NCBI RefSeq assembly: GCF_002849595.1
Contig: NZ_NRQR01000018.1
Coordinates: 124,001 to 188,000 of the forward strand
Direction of reading: 5' to 3'
Length of the DNA stretch: 64,000 nucleotides
Origin: Luteimonas rhizosphaerae
GTDB lineage: Bacteria > Pseudomonadota > Gammaproteobacteria > Xanthomonadales > Xanthomonadaceae
Positions 47,759 through 58,420 of the stretch are shown one piece after another. The position numbers and the translations under genes are program-made. Positions within the stretch are counted from its first letter, which is position 1. The number at the start of each line of letters is the position of its first letter. The notes under the pieces are model-generated. The model was given only the letters and a program-made list of their open reading frames with translations. It had not been told where the DNA came from and did no database searches.

Positions 47759-48787
47759 ATGTCATCGAACACGCCTCGAGCCGACACGTCCGCCGATGCC
47801 GCGCTGCGCGATGCGCGCCAGCAGGCCGAACGCGCGGCGGACGCGCAACGCAGGATCCAGTCCGATGCGACGGAACGCGCCCGGCAACGCGCCGATGCGG
47901 CGGAGGACGACGCACCCGTGCAGGCAGGCGCGCGCGAGCAGCCCGAGAATCCGATGCCGGCCCAGCATCTCGACAAGCCCGGCAACGAGCACGCGCTCGA
48001 TCTCGCGCCGCGTTTCCTCGCGCCCGACTATCGCGGCAGCGGCAAGCTCGACGGCATGCGCGCGGTCGTGACCGGCGGCGACTCCGGCATCGGCCGCGCG
48101 GTCGCGGTGCTGTTCGCGCGCGAAGGCGCGGATGTCGCCATCGTCTATCTCGACGAACACGAGGACGCGGCGACGACCGTGTCGCACATCGAGGAGGAAG
48201 GCCGGCGCGGCCTGGCGATCTCCGGCGACGTCAAGGATCCCGCGTTCTGCCGCCAGGCCGTGCAGGCGACGGTCGATGCCTTCGGCGGCCTCGACATCCT
48301 CGTCAACAACGCGGCGTTCCAGCAGCACGTCGACCACATCGAGGATCTCGCCGATGCGCAGATCCTGGAGACGCTGCACACCAACATCGCCGGTTACATG
48401 TACATGGCGCGCGCCGCACTGCCGCACATGCGGCAGGGCGCGAGCATCATCAACTCCGGGTCGGAGACCGGCCTGTTCGGCAGCAGCGCGCTGCTCGACT
48501 ATTCGGCGACCAAGGGCGCGATCCACGCGTTCACCAAGGCACTGGCGAGCCAGCTGCTGCCGCGCGGCATCCGCGTCAATGCGGTCGCGCCGGGGCCGGT
48601 GTGGACGCCGCTGAATCCGGCCGACCGCTCGGCGGACGAGATCACCGGGTTCGGCAAGAAGAGCGACATAGGCCGCCCCGCGCAGCCCGAGGAAGTCTCG
48701 CCGGCGTACGTGTTCCTCGCGTCGCCCGTGACCGCGTCCTACGTCAACGGCGTCGTGCTGCCGGTCATGGGCGGTCCGACCGGCTGA
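47759..48787 (+). CDS. Short-chain dehydrogenase, YghA/stress type with acidic N-terminal extension
   Basis: A 342-residue SDR. The first ~85 residues are hydrophilic and Ala/Arg/Asp-rich, forming a likely disordered or helical extension. From about 95 the SDR core follows: AVVTGGDSGIGRAVAVLFAR (20 residues, NAD(P) binding), LVNNAAFQ, SGSETGLFGSSALLDYSATK (20 residues, the Ser..Tyr-xxx-Lys catalytic set), and VAPGPVWTPLNPA. This matches the YghA/YdaD/GsiB-linked group, often induced by general stress. The substrate is unknown. It follows the BON stress gene but is separated by a terminator. Confidence 0.88.
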   Translation: MSSNTPRADTSADAALRDARQQAERAADAQRRIQSDATERARQRADAAEDDAPVQAGAREQPENPMPAQHLDKPGNEHALDLAPRFLAPDYRGSGKLDGMRAVVTGGDSGIGRAVAVLFAREGADVAIVYLDEHEDAATTVSHIEEEGRRGLAISGDVKDPAFCRQAVQATVDAFGGLDILVNNAAFQQHVDHIEDLADAQILETLHTNIAGYMYMARAALPHMRQGASIINSGSETGLFGSSALLDYSATKGAIHAFTKALASQLLPRGIRVNAVAPGPVWTPLNPADRSADEITGFGKKSDIGRPAQPEEVSPAYVFLASPVTASYVNGVVLPVMGGPTG

Positions 48788-48996
48788 TCCGCACATCCGC
48801 GCGGGCCTGTGCAACGCAGGCCCGCGTGTCGTCCGGGACCGTCTTGCAGTCGGTATCCAGTCGGTACGCAGGCGGACAGGCGGCCTGCGCGCCCGCCGGC
48901 AGCGATGCCTCTGGCGGCCACTGGACCTGCGGGACCCGCCGATCGCCGTTCCACGTCAGTTCCGAGGACGCCATCAGCCGCGTCGCGAATGGGACG

Positions 48997-51900
48997 TCAG
49001 CGGCGCAGCAGCGTCCCCACGCGTCCGCGCAGGCCGAGCGTCATCACCAGCAGGCACGGCAGGAACGTGAGCGTCACCACCGTGGAGCAGGCGAGGCCCG
49101 CGAGCACGATCACGCCCAGCCCCCGGTAGAGCTCGGTGCCCGCGCCCGGGATCAGCACCAGCGGCGCGAGGCCGAACAGCGTGGTGCACGTCGACATCAG
49201 GATCGGCCGCAGCCGGATGCGCACCGCGTCGGCGACCGCCTGCACCGCGTCGACGCCGTCCTCCTCGATCCGCGCGAACGCCTCCGACACCACCAGGATC
49301 GGGTTGTTGACCACGGTGCCCAGCAGCACCAGGAACCCGAGCAGGGTGATCATGTCGAACGGCTGCGACACGCCGCCCAGGCCCAGCATCCCCAGCACCC
49401 CGCCGACGCCGTTGAGCAGTGCCAGCCCCAGGATGCCGCCTGCGATGCCCAGCGGCACCGTCGCCATCACGTACAGCGGCCGGCCCCAGTGGCGGAAGAT
49501 CGCGACCAGCAGCAGGTACGACAGCAGCAGCGCGATCGCGAAGTTGCCGGCCACCGCCTCGCGCGTCGCGGTGAGCTGGTCGCTGGCGCCGGAGATCTGC
49601 ATGGTCACGTCGGGCGGCAGCTCGCCGTCGGCGGCCATCGCCTCGAGCAGGTCGCGGGTCACCGTGTCGACGCCGGTCTCCAGCGCGACCTCGCGCGGCG
49701 GCACGATGTTGAGCGTGACCGTGCGCCGGCCGTCGAGGCGGCGGATGCTGTCGGTGTTGGCGGACTCGCGGAAGTCGGCGAGCGCGGAGACCGGCAGCAC
49801 CGCGCCCGACGGCGTCGCCACCGGCAGGTCGCGCAGCCGCTCCAGGCGCTGCTCGCTGCCGGCGCTGCTGAACAGGTACACGTCGACCTTGTCGTCGCCG
49901 AGGATCAGCTCGTCGACGAAGGCGCCGTCGCTGAGCGCGGCGACCGAGAACCCGAAGCTGTCGGCGTCCAGGCCGGTCTCCGCCAGCCGGTCCCAGCGCG
50001 GTTCCAGCTCGACCAGCGGCTGGTCGAGGCTCAGCGAGGTCGGGTCGGAGTTGATGCGCGCGCCCTCGAACAGGTCCTGCGCGCGCGCGTAGGCGACGCC
50101 CGCCACGGCATAGAGTTCGTCGAGGTCGACGCCGGAGATGTCGACGTTGATGCTGCGCGTGCCGCCGTCGTTGCTGGAGATGATCGAGCCGCGCGACGAG
50201 AACGCACGCATGCCGGGATACGCTTGGAAGCGCGCGTCGAGCGCGTCCATTACCGCATCGATGTCGGACGGTTCCTTGGGCTCGGTGATGATGCGCAGCC
50301 CCTGCGGATTCACCGACAGGTTGAAGTACGCCAGCGCCGGCATGTCGGTGTCGCCGTCGGCGAACTTGTCCGGCGATTCGTCGAGGTGTGGCAGCAGCCC
50401 GTCGCTGATCTCGCGCGCGATGCCGGCCATCTCGGTGAGGTTGTAGCCGGCCGGCGCGATCAGCTGCGAGAACGTCTTCGGCTCCTCGCCTTCGGGCAGG
50501 TACTCCGCGGGCGGGGTCAGCAGCCACAGCACGAGCGCCGCGGCGACGACGGTGCCGGCGACCAGCCGCCCAGCGGTCGAAGAACGCCGTGCCCGGCGCG
50601 TCGGCGTCGACATCACCCGTCGCCAGGCGCGCGCCCAGCGCCGGCACCACGGTCACCGCGATCAGCATCGAGGCGAAGATCGAGGCCGAGATCGCGATCG
50701 CGATGTCGGAGTACAGCTGGCCGGCCTCCTCCTCGATCAGCAGGATCGGCGCGAACACCAGGATCGTGGTCAGCGTCGACGCCAGCACCGCCTTCCACAC
50801 GCGCTGCACGCCTTCGACCGCCGCCTCGAAGCGTTCCAGCCCGCGCCGCCGCGCCTGGTCGATGCTCTCCAGCACGACGATGGTGTTGTCGACGGTCATG
50901 CCGATCGCAAACGCGACGCCGGCCATCGAGATCACGTTGAGCGTGCGCCCGGCCAGCAGCAGGCCGACGAACGCGGCGATCGTGCAGATCGGAATCGCGA
51001 TGACGCCGGTCAGCGTCGCCCGGCCCGAGCGCAGGAACGCGAACATCACCAGCGTCGCCAGCAGCGCGCCGAGCGCGAGGTTGGTCCAGACATTGGCCAC
51101 CGAGTCCTCGACGTAGCGCACGTCGTCGCTGGACAGCGTCATCTCCAGCCCCAGCGGCGCCAGCAACTCGGCGTTGATGCGCTCGACCTCGGGCAGCGCC
51201 GCGTACTTGATGTCGATGACGTTGGACCCGGGCTCGCGACGGATCGACAGGCTCAGCGCCGGCTGGCCGTTGTTGAACGACAGGTCGCGGCGCTCGAAGT
51301 GGTCGAGCGAGACGGTGCCCACGTCGCGCAGCCGCACCAGCGCGCCGTCGCGCTCGGCGATCACCAGCTGGTCGACGGCGTCGACCTCGGTGAAGCGGCC
51401 GACGGTGCGCACCAGGTAGCGGCGCTTGCCGGCGTCGAGGTCGCCGGCGGAGCTGTCGACGTTGCGCAGCCGCATCGCGTCGCGCACGTCGGCCATCGAC
51501 AGGCCGCGCGCCGCGAGCCGCGCGGGGTCTAGCTCGATCCGCACCTGGCGCTCGCTGCCGCCGCCGACCTCGACCAGGGCGACGCCGTCGACGCGCTCCA
51601 TCCGGGGACGGACGTTGTCCTCGACGTAGTCGCGCATCATGTCGAGGTCGAGGTCGAGCGCGCTGTCGGCGCGGCGACCGATGCGGAAGTACATGAACGC
51701 GTTGTCGGAGAACGAGCTGGTGGTCAGCGCCGGGTCGTCGACGTTTTCCGGGTAGCCCGATACCTGGCTGAGCGCGTTGTTGGTGCGGACCAGCGCCTCG
51801 TTGATGTCGACGCCGAACGGGAACTCGAGTTCGATCGTCGCGCGCCCGGTGGTGGCCGTGGACACCATGCGTGCCAGGTTGGGCAGGGTGCGCAGCACCT

Positions 51901-52102
51901 GCTCCTGCTCGATCACGATCTCCTTCTCGACGTCCTGCGGCGTCGCGCCGGCCCAGCGGGTGTCGACCGAGATCGTGCGCACCTCGAGGTCGGGGATCAT
52001 CTGCACCGGCACGCGCAGCGCCGACGCGATGCCCATCACGCAGACGATCAGCACCGCGACCGTGATCAGCGTGCCCTGGCGCAGGACCGGCGCGAAACCC
52101 AT
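48997..52102 (-). pseudogene. RND efflux permease, disrupted by a frameshift
   Basis: Two frames together make one RND pump of about 1035 residues. The first (from 52102) begins MGFAPVLRQGTLITVAVLIV (20 residues), contains the helix-4 proton-relay motif GMTVDNTIVVLESIDQ (Asp-Asn in place of Asp-Asp) and runs to GTAFFDRWAAG near 50568. The second, from about 50575 to 48997, continues AGTVVAAALVLWLLTPPAEY (20 residues), then LPEGEEPKTF and helices 8-12 with VVNNPILVVSEAFARI. The linker normally found before the seventh helix appears shorter by perhaps 20 residues (judged from related pumps). Both parts are well conserved, so a recent mutation or assembly error is as likely as decay. Its adaptor gene starts just upstream. 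Confidence 0.88.
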
Positions 52103-52105
52103 CCT

Positions 52106-53275
52106 CTAGCGCTCCGGCGCCACGCGCACCGGCTGGCCGTCGGACAGCGCCTCGTTGCCGCGCACCACCACGCGCTCGCCGGCCGCCAGCCCCTCGCCGA
52201 CCGCGACCTCGTCGCCCTGGTCGCGCAGCACGCGCACGCTGCGCTGTCTCGCGACGAGAGTGCCGGGGGCGACGGCGGGCGGGGCGTCCGCGTCGGGATC
52301 GCCACCGTCGTCGTCGTTCGCAGCGGCTTGGCTATCGTTCGCCGCGCCGGCCGCCTCGACCACGAACAGGCTGTAGCTGCCGTCGGGCTGTCGCAGCAGC
52401 GCGTCGCGCGACACCGCCAGCGCGGGTTCGCGGGCGGGAAGTGCGATCTCCGCGCGCGCGGACGTGCCCGGCAGCAACCGGTCCTGCGGGTCGTCGACGA
52501 GCAGCCGCAGCAGGAAGGTGCGGGCGCCGGCGTCGGTGACGGGCACGCGTGCGCCGATCGTCGCGCGCAGCGCCTCGCCGCCGAGTGCGTCGGCGAACAC
52601 GCGCACGTCGGCGTCGTCGCCGAGAGCGGTGTAGCGCTCCTGCGGCACCTGCACGTCGAGGCGCACCCGGTCGGTCGCGACCAGGCTCAGCACCGGCGTG
52701 CCGCGCTGGACCCACTCGCCTTCCTCGGCGAGCTTCTCGGCGACGACGCCGTCAAACGGGGCGGGCAGCGCGTGACGCTCGACGAGTTCGGCCTGCTCGC
52801 GTTCGCTGGCGCGCGCGGAATCGAGCGCGGCCCGCGCCAGCCGCAGCTCGGACTCGCGCGCATCGATCTGGCTGGCGGCGATGAACTGGCCTTCGCCCAG
52901 CCGGCGCGCTTCGGAGAACAGGCGGTCGGCCTCCTGCGCCGCCGCCTCCGCTTCGGCGGCCTGCGCGCGCACGCGGGCCAGGGCCTGCCGGCCCACGGCG
53001 GGGTCGAGTTCGACCAGCACCTGGCCGGCCGTGACCCGGTCGCCGGCATCGACGTGGACCCGCGCCACCAGCCCGTCGACCCGCGGGGACAGGCGGGCGT
53101 CGCGCTCCGCGGTCAGCGTGCCGGTCAGCGAGAAGCGCTCGCCGAACGTCGCCGGTTCCGCCACGGCCACGGCGACCTGGGGTGTGGCGTCGTCGCCCGA
53201 TTCCTCCTCGGACGAGGTGTCGCAGGCGGTCAGCAGCAGGAAGGCGGCGGAGAGAATCCCGGTTCTGGCGGTCAT
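52106..53275 (-). CDS. RND efflux periplasmic adaptor lipoprotein
   Basis: A 389-residue membrane-fusion protein with lipobox LLTAC at the end of its signal sequence (Cys18). The order of domains is normal: barrel-sandwich start SLTGTLTAERDARLSPRVDG (20 residues), lipoyl VHVDAGDRVTAGQVLVELDP (20 residues), alpha hairpin (about 95-160), then PAPFDGVVAEKLAEEGEWVQ (20 residues). An acidic insert (AANDDDGGDPDADAPP) lies near residue 330. The permease gene follows three bases after its stop, but that gene is frame-disrupted. No outer-membrane factor is in this operon, so TolC from 20.7 kb or another could serve (inference). Confidence 0.92.
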   Translation of the reverse strand: MTARTGILSAAFLLLTACDTSSEEESGDDATPQVAVAVAEPATFGERFSLTGTLTAERDARLSPRVDGLVARVHVDAGDRVTAGQVLVELDPAVGRQALARVRAQAAEAEAAAQEADRLFSEARRLGEGQFIAASQIDARESELRLARAALDSARASEREQAELVERHALPAPFDGVVAEKLAEEGEWVQRGTPVLSLVATDRVRLDVQVPQERYTALGDDADVRVFADALGGEALRATIGARVPVTDAGARTFLLRLLVDDPQDRLLPGTSARAEIALPAREPALAVSRDALLRQPDGSYSLFVVEAAGAANDSQAAANDDDGGDPDADAPPAVAPGTLVARQRSVRVLRDQGDEVAVGEGLAAGERVVVRGNEALSDGQPVRVAPER

Positions 53276-53582
53276 GGCGTCCTGGCGGTGGCGATCGGGC
53301 GCGTGCGCGCAGCTGGCGCGGGATGCGCGTCGGCGCGCGACACGAGGTCAGCCCTCACCATACGTGGCTGCGCCGAATCCGGATGCGTTCGAGCGACACG
53401 CGGCGGACGCTGATGGGACCGCGATCATCCCGGATGGCGTGGGTGACGCGACGAGATGCCGCGGCCCGAGCGGCTGCGGCTGCGAACACATCGGACCACG
53501 ATCGCGCGCGCTGATCCCCCTCTCGTGGGCGCCGTGTCCGCGGATACGCGACGCCGCGGCAGCGCCGGGGTCGCGCGGCCCC
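53276..53582. other. Intergenic region between thrC and the adaptor gene
   Basis: 307 bp between the thrC stop and the adaptor start, both on the minus strand. It should hold the promoter of the adaptor-permease operon. I see no gene, T-tracted terminator or clear promoter box. Confidence 0.4.
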
Positions 53583-54878
53583 TCAGGCGTCGGGCGCCAG
53601 AAGGCGGTCGCGCAGCGCGGCGTCGTTCGCCGGCAAGGAGTCCCAGGCGGCCGGACGCGCGAGACACGCCGCCAGCGATGCGGGCACCGCGACGGGTCCG
53701 CCGATCAGCGGTTCGACGATGCTGTCGAACTTCGCCGGATGCGCGGTCGCCACGACCGCCCAGTCGCGGGTCTCGCCGGCGGCGCGTCGCGTCTCGAGCA
53801 CGTGCAGCGCGGTCGCGGTGTGCGGGCAGGCGACGATGCCGTGGCGCGCGGGGGCCGCGGCGAGGGTGGCGCGGATCGTCGCATCGTCGACAGCGGTGGC
53901 CTGCAGCGCGGCGCGCAGCGCGGCATCGTCGTCGAACCAGTGCCGCAGGCGTTCGACGTTGCTCGGCGCGCCGACGTCCATCGCATTCGCCAGCGTCGCG
54001 CGCGTCGCCTGCGGCACGTACTCGGCGCCGCCGAGGAAGCGCGGCAGCGTGTCATTGGCGTTGCAGGCCAGGTGCAGGTCGCCGAGCGGCGCGCCCATGC
54101 GTCGGGCGACGAGCGCGGCACAGGCGTTGCCGAGATTGCCGGTCGGCACGATCACGTGCAGACGGCGGCCGGTCGCCGCGTGATGCCGCGCGGCGGCGTG
54201 CGCGTAGTACGCCGCCTGCGGCAGCAGGCGCCCGAGGCTGATGCTGTTGGCCGAGCCCAGCGGCCGCTGCGCACGCAGAGTCTGGTCGGACAGCGCCTGC
54301 TTGGCGAGGCGCTGGCAGTCGTCGAAGGTGCCGGCGACGCGGAAGGCGCGCACGTTGTCGCCCCAGCATTCGAGGCCGTGTGCCTGCCGCGGCGAGACCT
54401 TGCCGTCGGGATACAGGATCGCGACGCGGAAGCCCGGCCGCCGGTGGAAGGCGGCCGCGACCGCGGCGCCGGTATCGCCGGAGGTCGCGACGACGATCGT
54501 GGTGTCGGGCGCATCCGGTGCACGCAGCGCGCCGAGTGCGGCGGCGAGGAAGCGCGCTGCGTAATCCTTGAACGCCGCGGTCGGCCCATGGAACAGCTCG
54601 AGCACGTGGTCGCCGGTGCCGCGCAGGGGCCGCAGCGGCGCGTCGAACGCGAACGCATCGGCGCACAGCGCGGGCAGCCGCGCACGCAGCGCGGAGTCCG
54701 CGAGATACGGTGCCAGCACGGCCTCGGCGGTGGCCGCCAGCGTGGCGCGGGGCGTGACCAGATCGACCTGCGGAATCTCGACCGGGACGTACAGGCCGCC
54801 GTCCGGCGCGAGGCCTGCCACCAGGGCGGTATCGAACGGCGTCGGCGGCACGCCACCCCGGGTGCTGACGAACATCAT
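53583..54878 (-). CDS. thrC: Threonine synthase
   Basis: A 431-residue PLP enzyme that converts O-phosphohomoserine to threonine. STRGGVPPTPFDTALVAGLA (20 residues) and PDGGLYVP mark the N-terminus. FHGPTAAFKDYAARFLA carries the PLP-binding Lys104, VVATSGDTGAAVAAAF and VPTGNLGNACAAL bind phosphate, and GSANSISLGRLLPQ follows. The length matches the bacterial ThrC class (about 430). The start overlaps the thrB stop. ATG codons at 54878 and 54875 are both possible. Confidence 0.95.
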   Translation of the reverse strand: MMFVSTRGGVPPTPFDTALVAGLAPDGGLYVPVEIPQVDLVTPRATLAATAEAVLAPYLADSALRARLPALCADAFAFDAPLRPLRGTGDHVLELFHGPTAAFKDYAARFLAAALGALRAPDAPDTTIVVATSGDTGAAVAAAFHRRPGFRVAILYPDGKVSPRQAHGLECWGDNVRAFRVAGTFDDCQRLAKQALSDQTLRAQRPLGSANSISLGRLLPQAAYYAHAAARHHAATGRRLHVIVPTGNLGNACAALVARRMGAPLGDLHLACNANDTLPRFLGGAEYVPQATRATLANAMDVGAPSNVERLRHWFDDDAALRAALQATAVDDATIRATLAAAPARHGIVACPHTATALHVLETRRAAGETRDWAVVATAHPAKFDSIVEPLIGGPVAVPASLAACLARPAAWDSLPANDAALRDRLLAPDA

Positions 54879-55846
54879 GCGGCGGCTCCGGCGGGGGAAG
54901 GGCCGGGCTGCAGGGGGTCGATGACCTCGGCACGCGGCCCCGCGACCGGCGAGACGTAGGCGCGTGCGTCGACGCCGGCGTCGACGAAAGCCGCACGCAT
55001 GTCGTTCGCCGCCGCGCCCGCCGCGGCCGCGCTCGCGAACCACGCGAACACGCTGGGACCGCCGCCGGAGATGCTGGCGCCGATCGCGTCGTGCGCGAAC
55101 GCCGCCGCCTGCACCGCGCGGAAACCGGGAATGAGGTCTGCCCGCCGCGGTTCGACCAGCACGTCGCGCAGGCCGGCACGCAGCAGGTCGAGATCGCCGC
55201 GCTGCAGGCCGGTCAGGAACAGACCCAGATGCGTGCTGTGCGCGACCACCGTGTGCAGGTCGTACGGCGCGGCGCGCACGGCGCGCGAGCGTCGGGTCTC
55301 GAGCACCTGGTCGGGATGCACGACGACTGCGTACAGCCAGGCGGGCGCGTCGAGCCGGAGCGCGCGGTCGCTGGTCGCCAGGGCGACGCCGCCGAGCAGC
55401 ATCGGCGCGACGTTGTCGCCGTGGCGGCTGCCGCTGGCGACCGCTTCGCCGTCGAGCGCGAACGGGTACAGCGCCTCGCGCGACAGCGGCACGTCGAGCA
55501 GCGCGTTCGCCGCGACCAGCGCCGCGACGCAGGACGCCGCCGAACCCCCGAGTCCCGACCCGAGCGGAATGCCCTTGTCGAGCGCGAGGTCGAAGCCGTG
55601 GTCGAGCTTCAACGCATGCTGCAACGACAGCAGCGCCTGGCCCGCGGTGTTGGCGGCCGCCGCGAGCGGCAGCCGGTCGACGCCCGCGACCGCGCCGCGG
55701 ATCGCGGTGATGCGCACCTCGCGGGTCGTCGTGCGGGTCACGGTCGCGACGTCGCGCGGGCCGTCGATGACATGCCCCAGCAGGTCGAAGCCGACGCCGA
55801 TGTTGCCGACGCTGGCCGGCGCGAATGCGGTGGCGCTGTGGCTCAT
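54875..55846 (-). CDS. thrB: Homoserine kinase
   Basis: A 323-residue GHMP kinase that phosphorylates homoserine. ATAFAPASVGNIGVGFDLLG (20 residues) opens the fold. KGIPLGSGLGGSAASCVAAL (20 residues) is the GHMP ATP-binding motif PxxxGLGSSAA type, GEAVASGSRHGDNVAPMLLG (20 residues) follows, and GASISGGGPSVFAW is the third motif. The length is normal. The start overlaps thrA (ATGA) and the end overlaps thrC, so the three are tightly coupled. Confidence 0.95.
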   Translation of the reverse strand: MSHSATAFAPASVGNIGVGFDLLGHVIDGPRDVATVTRTTTREVRITAIRGAVAGVDRLPLAAAANTAGQALLSLQHALKLDHGFDLALDKGIPLGSGLGGSAASCVAALVAANALLDVPLSREALYPFALDGEAVASGSRHGDNVAPMLLGGVALATSDRALRLDAPAWLYAVVVHPDQVLETRRSRAVRAAPYDLHTVVAHSTHLGLFLTGLQRGDLDLLRAGLRDVLVEPRRADLIPGFRAVQAAAFAHDAIGASISGGGPSVFAWFASAAAAGAAANDMRAAFVDAGVDARAYVSPVAGPRAEVIDPLQPGPSPAGAAA

Positions 55847-58365
55847 GCGGCGCTCCGCGGGCCGGCGCCGAGCGACTGGGCGATGGTCAGCACGTCGCCG
55901 AACACGCCCGCGGCGGTGACCTGCGGTCCCGCGCCCGGGCCCTGCACGACCAGCGGATTCTCGGCGTAGCGGGTGGTGGTGAACTGCACCAGGTTGTCGG
56001 TCAGGCGGGTATGCATGCACGCATGATCGGCGGGAAGCGCCTGCACGCCAACCGTCGCGCGACCCTCGCGGTCGAGTTTGGCGATGTGGCGCAGGCCGCA
56101 GCCGGCGGCACGCGCGGCGTCGAGCCGGGCCTGCATCGGCGCATCGAGTTCGCCGGCGCGGGCGAGGAAGGTATCGACATCGACGTCGCGCAGCGCCGCC
56201 GGCACCAGGCTTTCGATCGCGACGTCGGCCAGCGACAGCGGGCGGCCGGCCTCGCGCGCCAGGATCACCAGCTTGCGGGCGACATCGAGGCCCGACAGGT
56301 CGTCGCGCGGGTCGGGCTCGGTGTAGCCCAGCGCCTGCGCCTCGCGCACCAGCGCCGAGAACGGCCGGCTGCCGTCGTAGCTGTTGAACAGCCAGGCCAG
56401 CGTGCCCGACAGCATGCCGTCGATGCCGTGCAGGGTGTCGCCGGTGTCGATGAGGTTGCGCAGCGTCAGCACGACCGGCAGGCCGGCGCCGACAGTGGCC
56501 TCGTACAGGAAGCGGCTGCTGCCGGCGCGCCCGGCGTCGACGATCGCGGCATAGCGCGCCCAGTCGCCGCTGCCGGCGTGCTTGTTCGGCGTGACCACAT
56601 GGATGCCGGCGGCCAGCCAGCCGGCGTACTTCGCCGCGACCGCGTCGCTGGCGCTGCAGTCGACGATCATCGCGTGCGGCAGATGCCCGGCGCGGACGTG
56701 CGCGGCGAAGGCGTCGAGATCGCAGGGCACGGCCTCGTCGGTCTGCAGGTGCGTCGCCGCCGCGGCCGGGTCCATCGCCCGCGGCGCGAGCACCATGCGC
56801 CGGCTGGAGGCGACGCCGCGCACGCGCAGGTCGACGCCGGAGCGGGCACGCAGCCCCGGCAGCACCTCGGCCAGCTGGGCCAGCAGCGCCTTGCCGACAT
56901 GGCCCGGCCCGATGACGCCGACCGACACCGTCTGCGGCGACAGCCAGAACGCCGCGTGGGCCGCCCGGAGTGCGCGCGTCGCCTGCTCCTGGGCGATGAC
57001 GACCGAGATGTTGCGTTCGCTGGCGCCCTGGGCGATCGCACGGATGTTGACGTGGGCCTGCGCCAGGCCGGCGAACAGGCGTGCGGCCACGCCCTGGCTG
57101 CCGACCATGCCGTCACCGACGGCGGCCAGCACGCACAGATCCTGCTCGATGCGCACGCCTTCGACCTGGCCGCCGGCGATGGCATCGGCGAAGGCCGCCT
57201 CGATCGCCGCCCGGCCGCGCCCGGCCTCGTCGCGTCGCACGACGCAGCAGATGGAATGCTCCGACGAGCCCTGCGAGATCATCGTCACCGAGACGCCGGC
57301 GCCGTGCAGCGCGGCGAACAGGGTTTCGGCCACGCCCGGCACGCCGGCCATGCCGCTGCCGGTGAGCTCCAGTACCGCCATCGCGTCGACGATGCTCAGG
57401 CCCTTGACCGGCGAACGCGCCGGTTCGCCGTGGCGATCGATGCGCGTGCCCGTCGTCTCGGGCGCCAGTGCGTTGCGGATCCACAGCGGAATGCCGCGCG
57501 CCTGCAACGGGGCGATGGTCCGCGGATGCAGCACCTTGGCGCCGAAGTACGCCAGTTCGCAGGCCTCGGCGTACGACAGCGACGCCAGGCACACCGCATC
57601 GGGCACCAGCCGCGGGTCGGCCGACAGCACGCCGTCGACATCGGTCCAGATGGTCACTTCGGTCGCATCGAGCAGGTCGGCCAGCAGGGTCGCCGAGTGG
57701 TCGCTGCCGTTGCGGCCGAGCGTCGTCGCGTGCCCGTCGGGCGTGCGCGCGACGAAGCCGGTCGCGACGACATGCCGCTGCGGATGGCGCGCCTGCCAGG
57801 CGTGCAGGCGTTGCAGGCTGGCATCGCGGTCGACGTGCATGCCGATCTCGCCGGCGCGCACGACCAGCACGTCGCGCGCGTCCAGCCGTGCCCAGCCGGC
57901 GGCCTCGCCGCCCAGTGCGGCGTGCATCAGCCAGGCGCTGCACAGTTCGCCGTGGCCCCAGATGCGTTCGGACAACCGCGCGACCGCGTCGCCTTCGGCC
58001 TCGGCCAGCGCGGCGAGGTCGCGCCCGAGCGCGGCCGCTTCGTCATCGAGCCGCGCGCGCAGCGCATCCGTGCCGTCACCGCCCAGCGCGACGGCGGTCG
58101 CGCGGTGCCGGTCCTGCAGCGCCTGCAAGTCTGATCGCCAGCCGGCGCCGGCGCGGGCGGCGTCGACCAGGGCGACCAGCGCATCGGTGACGCCCCGCAT
58201 CGCGGACACCACGACCACGCTGCGGTCGTGACCGGTCGCCGTCGCGAGGCGTGCGGCCGACGCGATGCGGGCGGCGTCGGCCAGGCTGGTGCCGCCGAAC
58301 TTGTGCAGGTGCAGCCGGGCGGACGGAGAGGGCGGTGCGAGCGGGGAAGACGGGACGGCGGACAT
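55843..58365 (-). CDS. thrA: Bifunctional aspartokinase I / homoserine dehydrogenase I
   Basis: An 840-residue bifunctional enzyme that catalyses the first and third steps of threonine synthesis. The kinase domain (about 15-300) has LHKFGGTSLAD with Lys22 and NGSDHSATLLADLLDATEVT (20 residues). ACT regulatory modules lie at about 320-470, where threonine feedback acts in the family. The homoserine dehydrogenase part (about 475-835) begins VGVIGPGHVGKALLAQLAEV (20 residues), with VTPNKHAG and RFLYEATVGAGLPVVLTLRN (20 residues). The size equals that of E. coli ThrA (820) within a few percent. It is first in thrABC, behind a candidate leader peptide. Confidence 0.96.
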   Translation of the reverse strand: MSAVPSSPLAPPSPSARLHLHKFGGTSLADAARIASAARLATATGHDRSVVVVSAMRGVTDALVALVDAARAGAGWRSDLQALQDRHRATAVALGGDGTDALRARLDDEAAALGRDLAALAEAEGDAVARLSERIWGHGELCSAWLMHAALGGEAAGWARLDARDVLVVRAGEIGMHVDRDASLQRLHAWQARHPQRHVVATGFVARTPDGHATTLGRNGSDHSATLLADLLDATEVTIWTDVDGVLSADPRLVPDAVCLASLSYAEACELAYFGAKVLHPRTIAPLQARGIPLWIRNALAPETTGTRIDRHGEPARSPVKGLSIVDAMAVLELTGSGMAGVPGVAETLFAALHGAGVSVTMISQGSSEHSICCVVRRDEAGRGRAAIEAAFADAIAGGQVEGVRIEQDLCVLAAVGDGMVGSQGVAARLFAGLAQAHVNIRAIAQGASERNISVVIAQEQATRALRAAHAAFWLSPQTVSVGVIGPGHVGKALLAQLAEVLPGLRARSGVDLRVRGVASSRRMVLAPRAMDPAAAATHLQTDEAVPCDLDAFAAHVRAGHLPHAMIVDCSASDAVAAKYAGWLAAGIHVVTPNKHAGSGDWARYAAIVDAGRAGSSRFLYEATVGAGLPVVLTLRNLIDTGDTLHGIDGMLSGTLAWLFNSYDGSRPFSALVREAQALGYTEPDPRDDLSGLDVARKLVILAREAGRPLSLADVAIESLVPAALRDVDVDTFLARAGELDAPMQARLDAARAAGCGLRHIAKLDREGRATVGVQALPADHACMHTRLTDNLVQFTTTRYAENPLVVQGPGAGPQVTAAGVFGDVLTIAQSLGAGPRSAA

Positions 58366-58420
58366 CGTGGGCTCCTTCGATCGAGAGGCCCCGCGGCGCG
58401 TTCCGGGTCAGGCGGCGTGC

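Noticed and set aside
48997-50616. The 3' half of the RND permease as a separate gene
   Set aside because: Its apparent start (MMSTPTRRARRSS) is the out-of-frame reading of the upstream half, and it would lack six membrane helices.
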